In this document: positions 37,170 to 48,042 of the stretch, one piece after another | How the letters are laid out: each line of letters opens with the position of its first letter | Position numbering within the stretch: position 1 is the first letter of the stretch | Assembly: GCA_030435675.1 (NCBI GenBank) | Contig: CM059622.1 | Coordinates: forward strand, 5,580,001-5,644,000 | Reading direction: 5' to 3' | DNA: 64,000 bases | Source: Steinernema hermaphroditum | Taxonomy: Eukaryota; Nematoda; Chromadorea; Rhabditida; Steinernematidae | The notes under the pieces: model-generated | What the model saw: only the letters and a program-made list of their open reading frames with translations | What the model was told of the DNA's origin: nothing | The model's database searches: none | Program-made: the position numbers and the translations under genes

Positions 37170-37541
37170 TTATACGACTTTCACGAAAGAGAATTGCTTG
37201 AGAACTCTTAGCATACGGTTTAGGACGGGATAAGCTATACGATATAGTGGTGCTTTCGTGATGTCAAACATGATGTTTATCAGAACGTGATCAGTCTGAT
37301 ATTTTTGATAGAATACTTCCTTTAAAAACTGGTTATCATGTAAAGTTTGTTTGTCTATTGACGCCCACTGCTTTCGACTGAGAATTTGTGGTGTAGAAAA
37401 TATTTTCATGTTCGCTGAAGCGGACTTATTCACGAGTTTGTTAGCTGGCTCTGGGGATGTCTGCCGTCGGAACGTTCGTCGAAAGTGGCCAAAATTGTAT
37501 GACGTTTTAAAAATAAATTTAAAGTTGTTTAAATTAAACAT
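37170..37541 (-). CDS. 123-codon hypothetical frame
   Basis: An intact ATG frame in AT-rich DNA: a basic N-terminal half (HFRRTFRRQ), then ILSRKQWASIDKQTL and a more hydrophobic C-terminal half ending KQFSFVKVV. I do not recognise the family. It could be a small intronless gene (the basic, Phe/Asn-rich N-terminus would suit a mitochondrial protein) or a decayed mobile-element fragment; neither is shown. Confidence 0.3.
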   Translation of the reverse strand: MFNLNNFKFIFKTSYNFGHFRRTFRRQTSPEPANKLVNKSASANMKIFSTPQILSRKQWASIDKQTLHDNQFLKEVFYQKYQTDHVLINIMFDITKAPLYRIAYPVLNRMLRVLKQFSFVKVV

Positions 37542-38264
37542 GTCTCATGTTTTCATAATGACGTATGATCCTCCGAATTTTGCCTTCTTAAATCAAAACA
37601 TTTTCTTTAGAATGCTAAAAAGTTTGGTGCAGACTTATGCGCATATTTTTATGACGCTATAGAACACCGCCTAAGCAGGAAGTCTCGTTCTTCGGAAACG
37701 GATGTTGTGGAATACGTGTCCTAAGACTGACCTAAAAATAAGTGACACATCTAGTCTAGACTTTTAAAGGTTTGTCTTTGTCGCAAAAATCCGCCTCTCG
37801 CAGACACTTTGGCATTTGTCTGCTAGACTAACTCTGCAGACAGTCGTTTTCTGCTAGAAGTCAATGCGAAGTGCCTGGCAGACGGAAACCGAAGTGTCTG
37901 TCTATGAGTGAAGGTGGATTTCTTGCGATGTGTTTTACCATTTACCTCAGATTCAGTCTATATTTCGATGTTTACCCTTTAGGAGGTTGCCCATACTGGA
38001 TGAAAAATAATCCATCCACTTAGCCAATCGAGCGCCAGTGACCTTTGCTACACTAATCCCATAGAACGCTCATTCCACAAGCGCAGAGATCGCCTTTTTA
38101 TAAATGAATATGTCGGCGCGCGCTGGCTTCAGATGATCCCTTGTTTATTGTATCCACAAATGCGAGTACAATCCGCAAGCCGATTAAAGAACGTCTAACT
38201 GAACGTTCACCGGAATACATCATCTTATGGTGGTTGGTTCGTTGCAGGCTTCCGCCGAGGGACG

Positions 38265-41200
38265 ATGAATAACCGTTCGTGTCGGAAGCGTCGCTGCGAC
38301 GACGATTCGATCGCGAAGGGTGTCGACCTCAACGAGTCGCAGGGACACTCGACGTCGCTGACGGTAGCCGACTTCGACGACGAGCTCAAGAAGGACCTCG
38401 AACCTGGGTTTGTAGACAAGGTGCTCTCCGTGTACAAGGAGGTGCGCAAGGACTACGAGCAGATGATCCAGAAGGACGGAACTGTAAGGACATCTGGGGT
38501 GAGACGGACTAGAGATGCACTTGCAGGCCAAATGGAGGGAAACGACCAAAGCAGAGCGGCGTCCGAAGAAGTCCAAATCTGCCGGAAACCTCAGAGCTTT
38601 CCTAAAGCCAAGGAAAGAGGCCTCTCCCAATGACACCGAATGCTCAACGAACGAATCTAGTCACGAAGTGCTTCGCTGCAGGCACTTCTACCTTCCTCGA
38701 GTCCAGGCCCTTCCGCCCATGCAGTACTGGACCCACACCGACATGAACATCCACGTCAGTACAGGCTTAGAAGACAAAAAAAACAGAAATGTTTAGGCAG
38801 ATGACGAGCGAACGCTCTCCCACATTCCCTACATGGACGATACGGTTCAGAGCCACGATTTCGGAGACGAATTGCTGGAGACGTTCGAGGAGGGAATCCA
38901 CGGGATCCACGAGAACTATGGGTACATCAACGACTGGATCCTGCACCGGGTGGTGCAGGGCATCTTGAAGAAATATCCCGAAACAAGTAGCTATCATCCC
39001 TTTGTGTCTTCTTCAAAGATCTTTCCAGAAATCATGAACATCTTCATGGCGATCCACCAGAAGTTCCCCAACAAAGGATCCGTCAGGCACCTCTACTTTA
39101 CCTACACGGACATCAGGGTCCGTTTCGATCCCTCGACGGCAGTGACTCACGCCGCTCCCTACCTGAAGCCTGAAAACGCGAATCTCGATTGGGGGTCGAT
39201 GGCCGCCGAGGTCCTCAACAGCTTCGAGATGCTCGCCTGTCCAAGGTGCCTCGTCTACGACTGCGAGATCCACGCTCCAGGTTGGTCCTTAGAAGATCGT
39301 TTGACAGAAATCCGGCTTGGCAGAAGGTTACATACCGTAAACTTGACTCTATTTGCGGTCTCCCATTTATTTGAAAAATGTGGAAAGGTCAAGATTTGTG
39401 CGAAAGAAATACTCTTCTAAAAGACGAAATTTGTAATTATATCCCGCACTAAACAGTGAATAAGACCTTAAGAATGTTTTCAATAACAGGTGCCGACTTA
39501 CAAGGGAACCTCGCGAAGTGATACGCGCCGATCGGGCTGCGGTGAGGTGGGACGAATAGAGGGAGGGCTGGGGAGTCAAACGCACATAAACTCAGCGGCC
39601 CGAAATTAAGGCATGTACCCAAAACATGGCCACGAAGTTGCAAAAATTCACAGCACTCGATACTAGTACGACCGCAATGGCTATAAAAGGCACTGTCTGT
39701 GTGGTCGAGTGGTAGTGCTGTGGTTACCAATACATAAGGGAGTGGTGGTTCGAACCCCTGCGGGTCCAAAACTTTTTAATTTATCTTCAATCACCTTTTC
39801 TCGTATGTTTTACGCATTACTCTGATTTACTTTACCTTTACCACAACAGAATTAATGTCCATCGTTATTAATGAATATCGATAATTTCCGGCTCTAAAGG
39901 AAATGATCGTGTTTTTTTGTATGTGGGAAGTAGACTGTGGGAAAATAACCAAAGTAACGCGTAAAACATATGAGAAAAGTTGATTGATGATAAATAAACA
40001 ATTTTGGCCCCGCAGGGGTTCGAACCACCTTTTTTCCCACAGTCTACCTAATTTCCTTTAGAACCGGAAATTATCCATATTCATTAATAACGATGGACAT
40101 TAATTTTGTTGTGGTAAAGGTAAATTAAATCAGAGTAATGCGTAAAACATACGAGAAAAGGTGATTGAAGGGATTCGCACCTCCACTCCCCTATGTATTG
40201 GTAACCGACAGCACTACCACTCGACCACACAGGCAATGCCGCTTGCAGCCATTGCGGTCGTACTAGTATCGAGTGCTGTGAATTTTTGGAACTACTGGTA
40301 CATGCCTTAATTTCGGGCCACTGAGTTTATGTGCGTTTGACTCCCCAGCCCACCCTCTATTCGTCCCACCTCACCGCAGCCCGATCGGCGCGTATCACTT
40401 CGCGAGGTTCCCTTGTTAGTGACGTAAACAGATCGTCACAGTTCCTAGGAAACGGATTCTTTTGCTTTGAATTAGAGCATGACTAACCTTCTTGGAACGA
40501 AGCTGGTGATCACACTATAAACAGAAGAAGACTTCTTTCGAGCCAAGGGAGCCGAACAGAGTCAATAGAAACTACCGTAATCTCCTTTGTAAAAGATCGC
40601 TCTTCAGACCACCTGGAAGGCCGCATAGCGAGCAAGAAGCGCCACAAGTGCAAGAACCTGAACGGGTGCTCCAACAACTGTTACATGCAGAACCGAGCCT
40701 CGAACGACTCCAACGGCCACCACAACGGCCTGTCCGTGGATACCCGAGAAGAGAACCGCGACTTCCCCGTGAAGACGAAGGCCATGGTCTCCATTCTCCG
40801 TCTCGCCTTCAACGACGATTACTGTAGAATCACCGAGACGGTCAACAGGTCGACGAAGGCGAACTACTCCTGCAGAGACATCCAGTGGTACTGTATAAAG
40901 TCTTCTCCGGTGTCCCCCAGGGGAGACCTTCTGAGCCCCCACAAGAAGAAGAAGTAGGTGCATGCCTGGAATCCTGACCACAAAGTCTCTTTTAGGAGTG
41001 CGGCGCAGCAACACAGGATCTTCCGCGCCGTCAAGTGGAGCACCGACCAGGGTGAGGTGAAGAACAAGAAGCCCTACAGGGCCTGCAACCATCCCGGGCC
41101 CTGCTCCAAGGACAACGGATGTCCCTGTGTGGCCGTGGACAACCTCTGCACGAAGTACTGTGGCTGTGGGGTCGGCTGCAAGTACCTCTTCCCGGGCTGC

Positions 41201-41972
41201 CGCTGCGCGCCGGGAAACTGCCGAACGAAGCAGTGCCAGTGCTTCTACGCGAGCTGGGAGTGCGACCCCGACATCTGCAAGTCGTGTCAATGCGGCGGAG
41301 AAGGGGACAACATCTGCAAGAACGTCTCCATCCAGAGGGGCATCCAGAAGAGACTCGTCATAGCCCCGTCCCAGGTGGCTGGATGGGGATGTTTCGCCGC
41401 GGACAGCATCGAGAAGAACGACTTCATCTCGGAGTACTGTGGAGAGCTGATCTCGAGTCAGGAGTCCGAAAGGCGCGGTATCATCTACGATAAAGTGAAG
41501 ACCAGCTATCTTTTCGGTAAGGTTTCGGTGCAATTTTTAAAGGGAGTGGAGTGAAAACTGTAGGAGGGAGGATTACCTGAGCACAACCGGTAGATTCGTT
41601 TTTCAAACTGAAATGAGACGTCTTCTGTCTGCAGACAGAAGACGCTGCACTATGCAATTGAAACTGCAGTCTGACATGCTGTACAGTCTAATGTCTACGA
41701 ATGTGTCTCAAATTTCATCATATGCATCTATCCTTGCAGGCCTAAACGACGAGCAAACCGTCGACGCCACCCGTAAAGGAAACCTCATCCGCTTCGCCAA
41801 CCACTCGAAGTTCCCCAACTGCAGAACGAAGGTGATGGTGGTCAACGGCGACCACAAAATCGGCATCTTCGCCCTGCGCAACATTCAGATGGGCGAAGAG
41901 CTGTTCTTCGACTATAGCTACAACAAGAACCAGATCGTCGAGTTCGTTTCGAAGGAACTCAATCGAGCCTGA
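38265..41972 (+). CDS. EZH2: EZH2/E(z)-type histone H3K27 methyltransferase
   Basis: Catalytic subunit of Polycomb repressive complex 2. Exons 38265-38483, 38527-38754, 38797-38986, 39029-39280, 40608-40953, 40996-41516 and 41740-41972 give 662 aa in phase (human EZH2 is about 750). Seen: N-terminal EED-binding-like region; [12 protein letters not shown], matching the E(z) cysteine pair; a reduced SANT-like stretch ([16 protein letters not shown]); KKKK linker; CXC zinc region from about residue 441 ([28 protein letters not shown]); SET domain with [25 protein letters not shown] (604-608) and FFDYSY (641-646). The residue aligned with EZH2 Tyr641 is Val579. Intron 4 (1.33 kb) contains the tRNA-like inverted element. 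The gene is tail to tail with a PDCD6 gene. Confidence 0.94.
39695..39770 (+). other. tRNA-like module, left arm of element 1
   Basis: A-box TGGTCGAGTGG at 39702-39712 and B-box GGTTCGAACCC at 39747-39757, followed by a T5 stretch at 39773. CTATAAAAGG lies just upstream at 39681-39690. The T-stem and acceptor stem pair poorly, so this is a pol III promoter-like relic rather than a working tRNA. Confidence 0.65.
40170..40238 (-). other. tRNA-like module, right arm of element 1
   Basis: On the minus strand the A-box TGGTCGAGTGG is at 40228-40218 and a degenerate B-box GGTGCGAATCC at 40181-40171. It is the inverted counterpart of 39695-39770. Confidence 0.65.
41619..41644. repeat. 26-bp perfect palindrome in an EZH2 intron
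   Basis: CGTCTTCTGTCTG is followed at once by its exact reverse complement, with no spacer. It lies in intron 6 of the EZH2 gene, about 100 bp upstream of the last exon. Confidence 0.9.
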
Positions 41973-42321
41973 CCGACAACGCTACTCACCCTACCTCAGC
42001 ACACTAGGCGTTCTCCAAAACTTGCCCAACGACCCTCCCAACAATCAACCACCAACTGCCTTAAGAAGCCGCATCTTTCATAAGTTCTTTCGAGTACAAT
42101 TCCCCGTGCTAAATTATTCGTCTCAGTCATAAATTAATGTTATTTACGAAGAACAAGGCGACAATGTGGCAGCAGCCTAGTGACGCTTGACCGCCTTTCC
42201 GGAATCTGACGACATGAGCGCCCTAAAATGGTGTGATGCACAAGCGAGCAGATGGAATATCACAATTTAGGAATTTCGGCAATTCGTAAATTCACGTCAC
42301 AACGAAAATGAAACCATAAAA

Positions 42322-42998
42322 TTACATTTTCAACGAAAAGACCATTTTCAGGAACTCCTCGTAACCGACTGTAATGATTCCGTCCCGGTCGGTGTCCTTG
42401 TCGCGGAAAGAGGTTGTCAGCGTTTGAAGCACAACACAGAGCTGAAGCAAAACGTATCATGGCGCATTATAAACGCTTAACACGTACTTGGATAAAATCG
42501 TCGAAGTTCACGGAATTCTTGTGCGTTCGGTCAAATTTCTGGACGAGGATGCCGATGAAATCGGGACTCAACCGGTAGCCTGGAGTAGAAGGGTTAATGG
42601 TATGAAAGACAGGGAATCAGAAGCACGAGTTGGACCTCCTGTACTTCTTACTTACCAAACTTCGTGAGAGCTTGAGTCAGCTCTGCGTGGTCGATTGCGC
42701 CGGAGTTGTCCTGATCGAAGGACCGGAAGCACCTGGTCCATTCGTTGACGTATTGCCACAACGCCTGGAATTCACCGAAGTTGATGGCGCCATCTCCATC
42801 CGAGTCGAACATTCCTGAAACAGCGTTATTGGTTGGAAGGTGGCCCACAAGCATACCAATCATCAGGCGGCATGTTTCCGGATTGAATGGACTCCAGGTA
42901 CCATTGGACAGCGCCGATTGCAGCTCTTCAGCGCTGATCTTGCCGGACCGGTCACGGTCCACGCGCTGGAAAATTTGCCCGAGATTCGGCTGTTGCAT
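42322..42998 (-). CDS. PDCD6: PDCD6/ALG-2 penta-EF-hand protein, copy A
   Basis: Calcium-sensing adaptor that binds ESCRT and COPII partners. Exons 42998-42857, 42814-42656, 42579-42488 and 42441-42322 give 170 aa (human 191; the Gly/Pro-rich N-terminus is missing here). Five EF-hands: DRDRSGKISAEE, DSDGDGAINFGE, DQDNSGAIDHAE, DRTHKNSVNFDD, and the penta-EF-type fifth loop DTDRDGIITVGYEE with its two-residue insertion. Loops 1, 3 and 5 retain calcium ligands; loop 4 is degenerate, as is usual for the family. The acceptor ATTCCAG lies 3 nt before the ATG. All four exon lengths equal those of the paralogue at 45896-46604. Confidence 0.92.
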
Positions 42999-44096
42999 AA
43001 TCTGGAATAAAAGCGATTACAACTGAACGTGCGCTCCGCTGTGCAGAGTAAGAAGAGGGTGGAAGCGCGAATACTCACTCACTGAATGCCGACCTTCACT
43101 AAAACCAGTTACATGACGCCGCACGGGAACATTAGTAATGCGCTAACCAAAACACGAGAAAGATCGCGGGAATAAACAAATCGATGGAAGATGAGTCAGT
43201 GGATCGCGCAAGAGAACGAGCTGTCAGAGACGATCAATATCATGACGGTTTTGCTGTGAGTGGCTCTATCGTTTGACGGTCGTAAAACGGTATTGTATGC
43301 GATAACGATTCCGAAAGAGAGGAGATCCTATTAAGGCTTCGCAACATCAATTTCATCATAATATCGCTTCTCTTGAGATTCACTGCGATTCACTCAATAA
43401 CCTCTTTTCATGATAAACAAACACCAAAACAAAGTGCACCTCGCTTCCAACGAAAAAATAACACATCATCAGAATAGTGCACAGAATAGTGAGCGTATGC
43501 TATAACAAGAGAAAGATGCATTCGGAATTCTGCACTAGTGGCCACAATTGAACAGTCCACTCATCAGAAGAGCATGAAAACTTTTTTGAAAAGCTGTAAC
43601 CAGCTGAGATGTTGAAATTAATAACAGCGTCACAGATAAGGAATCACGCGCGAATTCCAAAAAGAAACATTTCCAGGCTAGACATGTCCTTATCGCAATC
43701 CACTCAAGGGCCTACCTGTCTCTGCCAGCAATGGTGTCTCAAATGATAGATCGAGACAAGCGGACAGACGACAAACGCGGCGCCAACAGTTTAAAGCAAA
43801 ACTCGTCCGTTCGGCTCTGCAGTTCGAGACGAGACAGACGTCTGTCAGGGACGGAAGCGCGAAGAACTGCGCCTTTCCTACCATAGCACGCTGCAGAATG
43901 CGACAGATCGAGAGGGAGGCAACGATTTCGATGTGGTTTTAGAGTTGGCTGACGTTTATGTGAGTGGGATGTATGACGTGCACAAAATTACGCTGAAAGT
44001 GAGATTACGAAATCTACAGCCGCGCAAAGCAATTGAGCTGGTTGTGTCCTGTGTCCTAAGGGCTCAAATATTATGGACACAAGTAACGAGCATGTG
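42999..44096. other. upstream of PDCD6 copy A; no gene seen
   Basis: About 1.1 kb without a supported exon. It probably contains the promoter and, if the acceptor at 42999-43007 is cis-spliced, an untranslated first exon. Confidence 0.4.
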
Positions 44097-44168
44097 TCCT
44101 CGGTAGTATAGTGGTGAGTATCCGCGCCTGTCACGTGCGAGACCCGGGTTCGATTCCCGGCCGGGGAG
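44097..44168 (+). tRNA. tRNA-Asp (GTC)
   Basis: A 72-nt cloverleaf. The acceptor stem pairs TCCTCGG with CCGGGGA; the anticodon stem is CGCGC/GTGCG around loop CTGTCAC with GTC; the T-arm contains GGGTTCGATTCCC; the discriminator is G. A T5 terminator starts at 44174. Confidence 0.95.
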
Positions 44169-44474
44169 TACTATTTTTCCAGATCTGCAAACAACTCATC
44201 ACGTTTTTTGTGCAAAAACCGTTTCTTTAAAATGGCTGTATTGATTCTTTCGAAGTGATACTCCTCAATGTCTTTATTTCGAACGCTCTTCTGACCGGTC
44301 GTGAGCAAGCAATTACCTCAAAATGACATATGCAAAGGCGGAGAGTCAGATTTAGACAGTGGCTGCAAAGAACAAGTCTTGTAGACACCAGAAGTGCATA
44401 TATGCAGGTGCTGCGCACAGGCACCTCCTCACTCAAGTGATAGTCGCTCGTTTGAGTCGGTCGATACGATCGAA

Positions 44475-45171
44475 ATGGATCCGGGGGTTCTCGGAGTGAT
44501 GTGAGTCGGCTACTTCTCGAATATCTCAAAAGAACGCATCGTTTCAGCTCTGTTTTGGCCGTTTTCGTTCCAGTCAGCTTCGGAATCGTCTTGTGTTCGA
44601 AGGGCACGGATGCGAAGAAGGCGCAGTCTCCGAGAAATCCATCACCGGGCTTCCCCGGGCAGCTTCCAGGCACTTCTCCGTCCGCGTCGCCGTCGCCGTC
44701 TCCGCTGAACGTACGTCTCCTTTGCGCTCCTTATAGCTCGTATCTGTTTAGGTGCCGGATCCCAAGAATCTCGATGCGACCCAGCGGGAAACCGCTTCTC
44801 AGATCGCGCAGCAGACCGGAACTCTCCAAACTGCATCAAAACCGCTGAATGAAAAGCGGATTTTGACGTCGAAGACCGCCACTGGCTTCAGCACAGAATC
44901 GAAGGAATCGAGGTCGAAGGAGTCGCGAGAGAACGTCAAGAAGTCGAAAGAGGAGGACTCATTCGATAAGCACGCTCCTGAGCAGAAGGAGGTGGCCAGG
45001 GCCAAGGAGGTGAGCTCTGCCTACAGGCACCTGATTTGACTATAAAGAGGTGTTTAGATCCGGGAACGCGAACCAGTGAGTCGACATCGCGATGACTACA
45101 AGACGTTTAACGAGAAGGACATGCCCCCGAGCGACTTCGACGGGTCGATACCAGAGGCTAAGACCAACTGA
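44475..45171 (+). CDS. small membrane-anchored protein with acidic DYKTF tail
   Basis: Exons 44475-44500, 44548-44710, 44752-45009 and 45058-45171 give 186 aa in phase. Residues 1-28 hold one hydrophobic segment (GVISVLAVFVPVSFGIVLCS), a signal anchor. Then comes a Pro/Ser/Gly linker (SPSASPSPSP) and a long Lys/Glu/Ser-rich, probably disordered region (SKESRSKESRENVKKSKEEDS), ending RDDYKTFNEKDMPPSDFDGS. I associate such terminal DYKTF/SDFD motifs with nematode small membrane proteins, but I know no function. It lies 0.3 kb downstream of tRNA-Asp, between the two PDCD6 paralogues on the opposite strand. Confidence 0.8.
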
Positions 45172-45895
45172 ATCTGGAACTGCAGCAAATAATGAGGTTT
45201 GCATGAACTTGTGAGTTTCATATTGATGATTTTTATGAATCTGCTTTGATAAACATTAGTGGGTTTTCCCTCAAAAAATCAGATATATTCATATACGGGC
45301 CTAGTAAGAGATACACCAGGGAGAGTATCGATTTACGATCCTAATGACCACTCCTTGACCATGAAAGGTATGGAAAGCCGATACGCATTTCGACTTCCTA
45401 TCGTCGAAAATTCGGACCTTCTTCATTCGGTCTCTGCTTGTCACTTTAGTGAATGGAGGCCAGCACGACTTCCACCGTCAAAATCATTGCTCTTTATGAG
45501 TTATTTTGAGCTCCCGGCCGATCACTCTAAAGATTGTGCATTTTGTTTAGCACGCTGACTTTCAGCTCCTAAGGAGCTCCTGAGAGGAACACCGACCTGT
45601 CGAGATTGGTGCGTTTTTCGAAAAGTTATGCAACTTTTCCGTTAGAATTAGTCACCTTCAGCATGATCGCTTGTTTTTTTTTCAAAGCTGGCCTTAAACC
45701 CAACACGGTAATCTCGCGTCCCAAATTGTGGTTTAACATACAGGCCTTAGTTGCACTACTTTCTTCGCCATACAGGGGATGATAACTCGACAAAGTGTAA
45801 AGGGGGTCAAAAAGAAAGCTAACGAAAAGTCATATATTGAAAAGAATAGTATCGATAGCGTCAAAGAAGTGACAGCATATTACAGGAACAATATG
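45172..45895. other. between small membrane gene and PDCD6 copy B; no confident gene
   Basis: A 100-codon open stretch (45259-45558, +) lacks an ATG until late and has no recognisable domain. Its left end is preceded by ACATTAG, so it could be an exon, but no partner exon was found. Confidence 0.35.
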
Positions 45896-46604
45896 TTACA
45901 TGTTCAGAGAAAAGACCATCGACAGAAACTCCTCGAAACCAATGGTTATCACATTATCGTGGTCCGTGTCCTTGTGCCGAAAAGCTGCGGTGAGGGTCTG
46001 TAGCGCAACACAAAGCTGAAACGGTTTATGGAGCCAGATGACATTCCCACTCTTGCCTGAATGAAATCATCGAAGTTCACGGAGTTGCTCTGTGTCCTAT
46101 CGAACTTGAGGACGAGGATGTTGATAAGCTGTGCGCTTAGCCGGTAGCCTGAAATTTCTATCCTATCTGTTCCTTCAGTTTTAACCCTATGCGATTTAGA
46201 GGATCCGTTTTCAATCCTTCATAAACTACTTAGCACTACTAAACTACTTCATTCCTACTTACCAAACTCTGTAAGGGCCTGAGCCAGCTCTGCGTGGTCG
46301 ATCGAGCCGGAGTTGTCCCGGTCGAAGGACCGGAAGCACCTGGTCCATTCGTTGACGTAATTCCACAACCCCTCGAATTCACGGAAGTCGATGGCGCCAT
46401 CTCGATTCGAGTCGAACATTCCTAAACAAACACTCTGCCTTGGTTCATGTGTGAAAGCACACCAAATATCAGGCGGCATGTTTCGGGATTGAATGGACTC
46501 GAAGAGCCGTTGGACAGCGCCGACTGGAGCTCATCAATGCTGATCTGACCGTTCCGGTCACGGTCCACGTTTTCGAAAATCTGCGCGAGATTCGGCTGCT
46601 GCAT
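45896..46604 (-). CDS. PDCD6: PDCD6/ALG-2 penta-EF-hand protein, copy B
   Basis: A second intact copy, 170 aa. Exons 46604-46463, 46421-46263, 46148-46057 and 46015-45896 have the same four lengths (142, 159, 92, 120) and phases as copy A. EF loops: DRDRNGQISIDE, DSNRDGAIDFRE, DRDNSGSIDHAE, DRTQSNSVNFDD and DTDHDNVITIGFEE. In loop 2 Asp changes to Asn-Arg, and loop 5 has Asn in place of Gly at the turn, so calcium affinity may differ from copy A. Intron 3 has a GC donor (CAG|GCAAG) where copy A has GT. Both copies lie on the same strand 2.9 kb apart, consistent with an old local duplication. Confidence 0.9.
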
Positions 46605-47106
46605 CACGACCTACAAGCCGGAATGCCGAAAGTTGCTGAAACAGTTAGATACGCAATCCTATGTGTAAAAATTAGACATTCCACTGTCATGAGGCGGCCA
46701 GTAATAGGAATCGATCAACCTCAAGACAGTCTCTTAAGTATGTCGTGTTTTTTACGTAGAAAATATCGGGTTGTAACACTGAAAACGGGAAGTAAAAACT
46801 CAGTAAACATCTTCTAATTTGACAGTGTTTACACACAGGACCAAACGGGTTGAGAAATTCGCCTCTTCCTGTGCTATCGCTTCTCGCATTTCCACAATGT
46901 CTATATGTCTGCTTCTCAGTTCACAATCCATCAAACAGTTAACTTCGAGTGGGGGTTTAAATATAAGAATATGCGGAATTAGTCGCTTGTTCGGTGAGGG
47001 CGTAGCTTCGGAATCATGGTAATATCGTCTAAGATCATACGTCCTTGGTCCCTTTTAGTCGTTTTAACTGCCTGAAGCTGTCGAGAATGAGAGAATTTAC
47101 TGGCTC
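46605..47106. other. upstream of PDCD6 copy B; no gene seen
   Basis: About 0.5 kb without a coding signal; probable promoter of copy B (minus strand). Confidence 0.4.
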
Positions 47107-47297
47107 ACAAGGGACTGTTCCCAAGTGATACACGCCAATCGAGCTGATATTTGGCACGGTGGTAGAGGTGCATCTGAGAAGTCACGCACACAAAAACTCG
47201 TGTGCCCAAAATGAAGCTATCCACCCTAAACGGGGCCCCGAAGTTACCAAAATTCACGACACTCAATACTAGTGCCATTGAATTGCAATGGCACGTT

Positions 47298-47366
47298 GTG
47301 CTCGTGTGGTCGAGGGGTAGTGTTCTGAGACGCCAGTCTACGGTCTCGGGTTGGAGCCCAATCAGG
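47298..47366 (+). other. tRNA-like module, left arm of element 2
   Basis: A-box TGGTCGAGGGG at 47307-47317. The B-box is damaged: GGTTGGAGCCC at 47349-47359, with G where the conserved C stands. Confidence 0.6.
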
Positions 47367-47653
47367 TTTTATTGTGCTTCCATCTTCTTTCTTCTAACCA
47401 TAACAGCATATTTTCACATCTCCTGGCGTTTACCAACACTGATCATTGGTTTGGAACCCTTTGCAGGAATCGGAACTGGTAACCCGAATTTCACCTTTGT
47501 CGTGGAGTTGATTTTCATTCTTTCGCGCTCCCCCTTCTCCCCTTATCGTTTAAGATGTCAGAACGACAGATCCTATTCGATTCTGGCCAATACAAACACA
47601 TATACGCGTAAATGCCTTCTGAAAGTCGCGTTTTATTGAATATAGCCAACTTT

Positions 47654-47741
47654 GCTGGGTGAGCGGCAACTGTTTATGTGGTCGAGCTGGATAGTCTCTT
47701 GGTTGCCGTTTTTGGGATCCGAGTTCGACACCCATCCCAGC
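47654..47741 (+). other. tRNA-like module in the loop of element 2
   Basis: A-box-like TGGTCGAGCTGG (47679-47690) and B-box-like GAGTTCGACACC (47721-47732). GCTGGG at 47655-47660 can pair with CCCAGC closing at about 47741, like an acceptor stem. It is not an inverted partner of the arm modules. Confidence 0.5.
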
Positions 47742-47971
47742 CATTCTTCTTTGGTTTGATGTCCTGAGGTAATTAGCAAAAGAGAGGGGACCGTGAAAGA
47801 ACGAAAAACAGCTTCACCACAAAAGTGAAATCTGGGTTACCAGTTCGGATTCGTGCAATGGGTTTTTTAGGCTACATTTGATGCAAGACAAGAAACGGTG
47901 TTGTTAAACACCAAGAAACATAATAATGTACAGTTTCGGTGAAAAGAAGGAAAATCGAAACATAATAGATT

Positions 47972-48042
47972 CTCTGTGGGAATCGAACCCGAGACCTTAG
48001 ACTGCCGTCTCAGAGCACTACCCCTCGACCACACGAGCACAA
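47972..48042 (-). other. tRNA-like module, right arm of element 2
   Basis: On the minus strand: A-box TGGTCGAGGGG and an intact B-box GGTTCGATTCC with CCC pairing. GAGAC/GTCTC forms an anticodon-stem-like hairpin with an 11-nt loop, too long for a normal tRNA. It is the best preserved pol III promoter of the family in this window. Confidence 0.65.

Larger units (their letters stand above)
34806..38264. other. upstream region of EZH2; no confident gene
   Basis: Mostly AT-rich sequence with a CG-rich block at about 36380-36640 that resembles a promoter. Words of the type GTCTGC/GCAGAC cluster at 37795-37910 on both strands. A splice acceptor TTGCAG at 38242-38247, 17 nt before the EZH2 ATG, indicates an untranslated first exon or a spliced leader. 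Two small frames inside are listed separately with low confidence. Confidence 0.4.
39500..40416. mobile_element. tRNA-like inverted-repeat element, copy 1
   Basis: The outer ends are inverted copies starting ACAAGGGAACCTCGCGAAG and ending with its complement. Each arm runs through about 200 bp of leader, a tRNA-like module with A- and B-box matches, and a shared tail (AATTAATGTCCATCGTTATTAATGAATAT) towards the centre. Arms differ by many point changes, so the palindrome is old. A further B-box segment (40005-40029) lies near the centre. The element sits wholly inside intron 4 of EZH2. It shares leader sequence with 47107-48231, so the two are one family. No transposase frame is present; it is presumably non-autonomous. 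Confidence 0.8.

Noticed and set aside
39500..40416. Element 1 read as a pair of functional tRNA genes
   Set aside because: A- and B-boxes are good, but acceptor, T-stem and anticodon arm do not pair well enough for tRNA.
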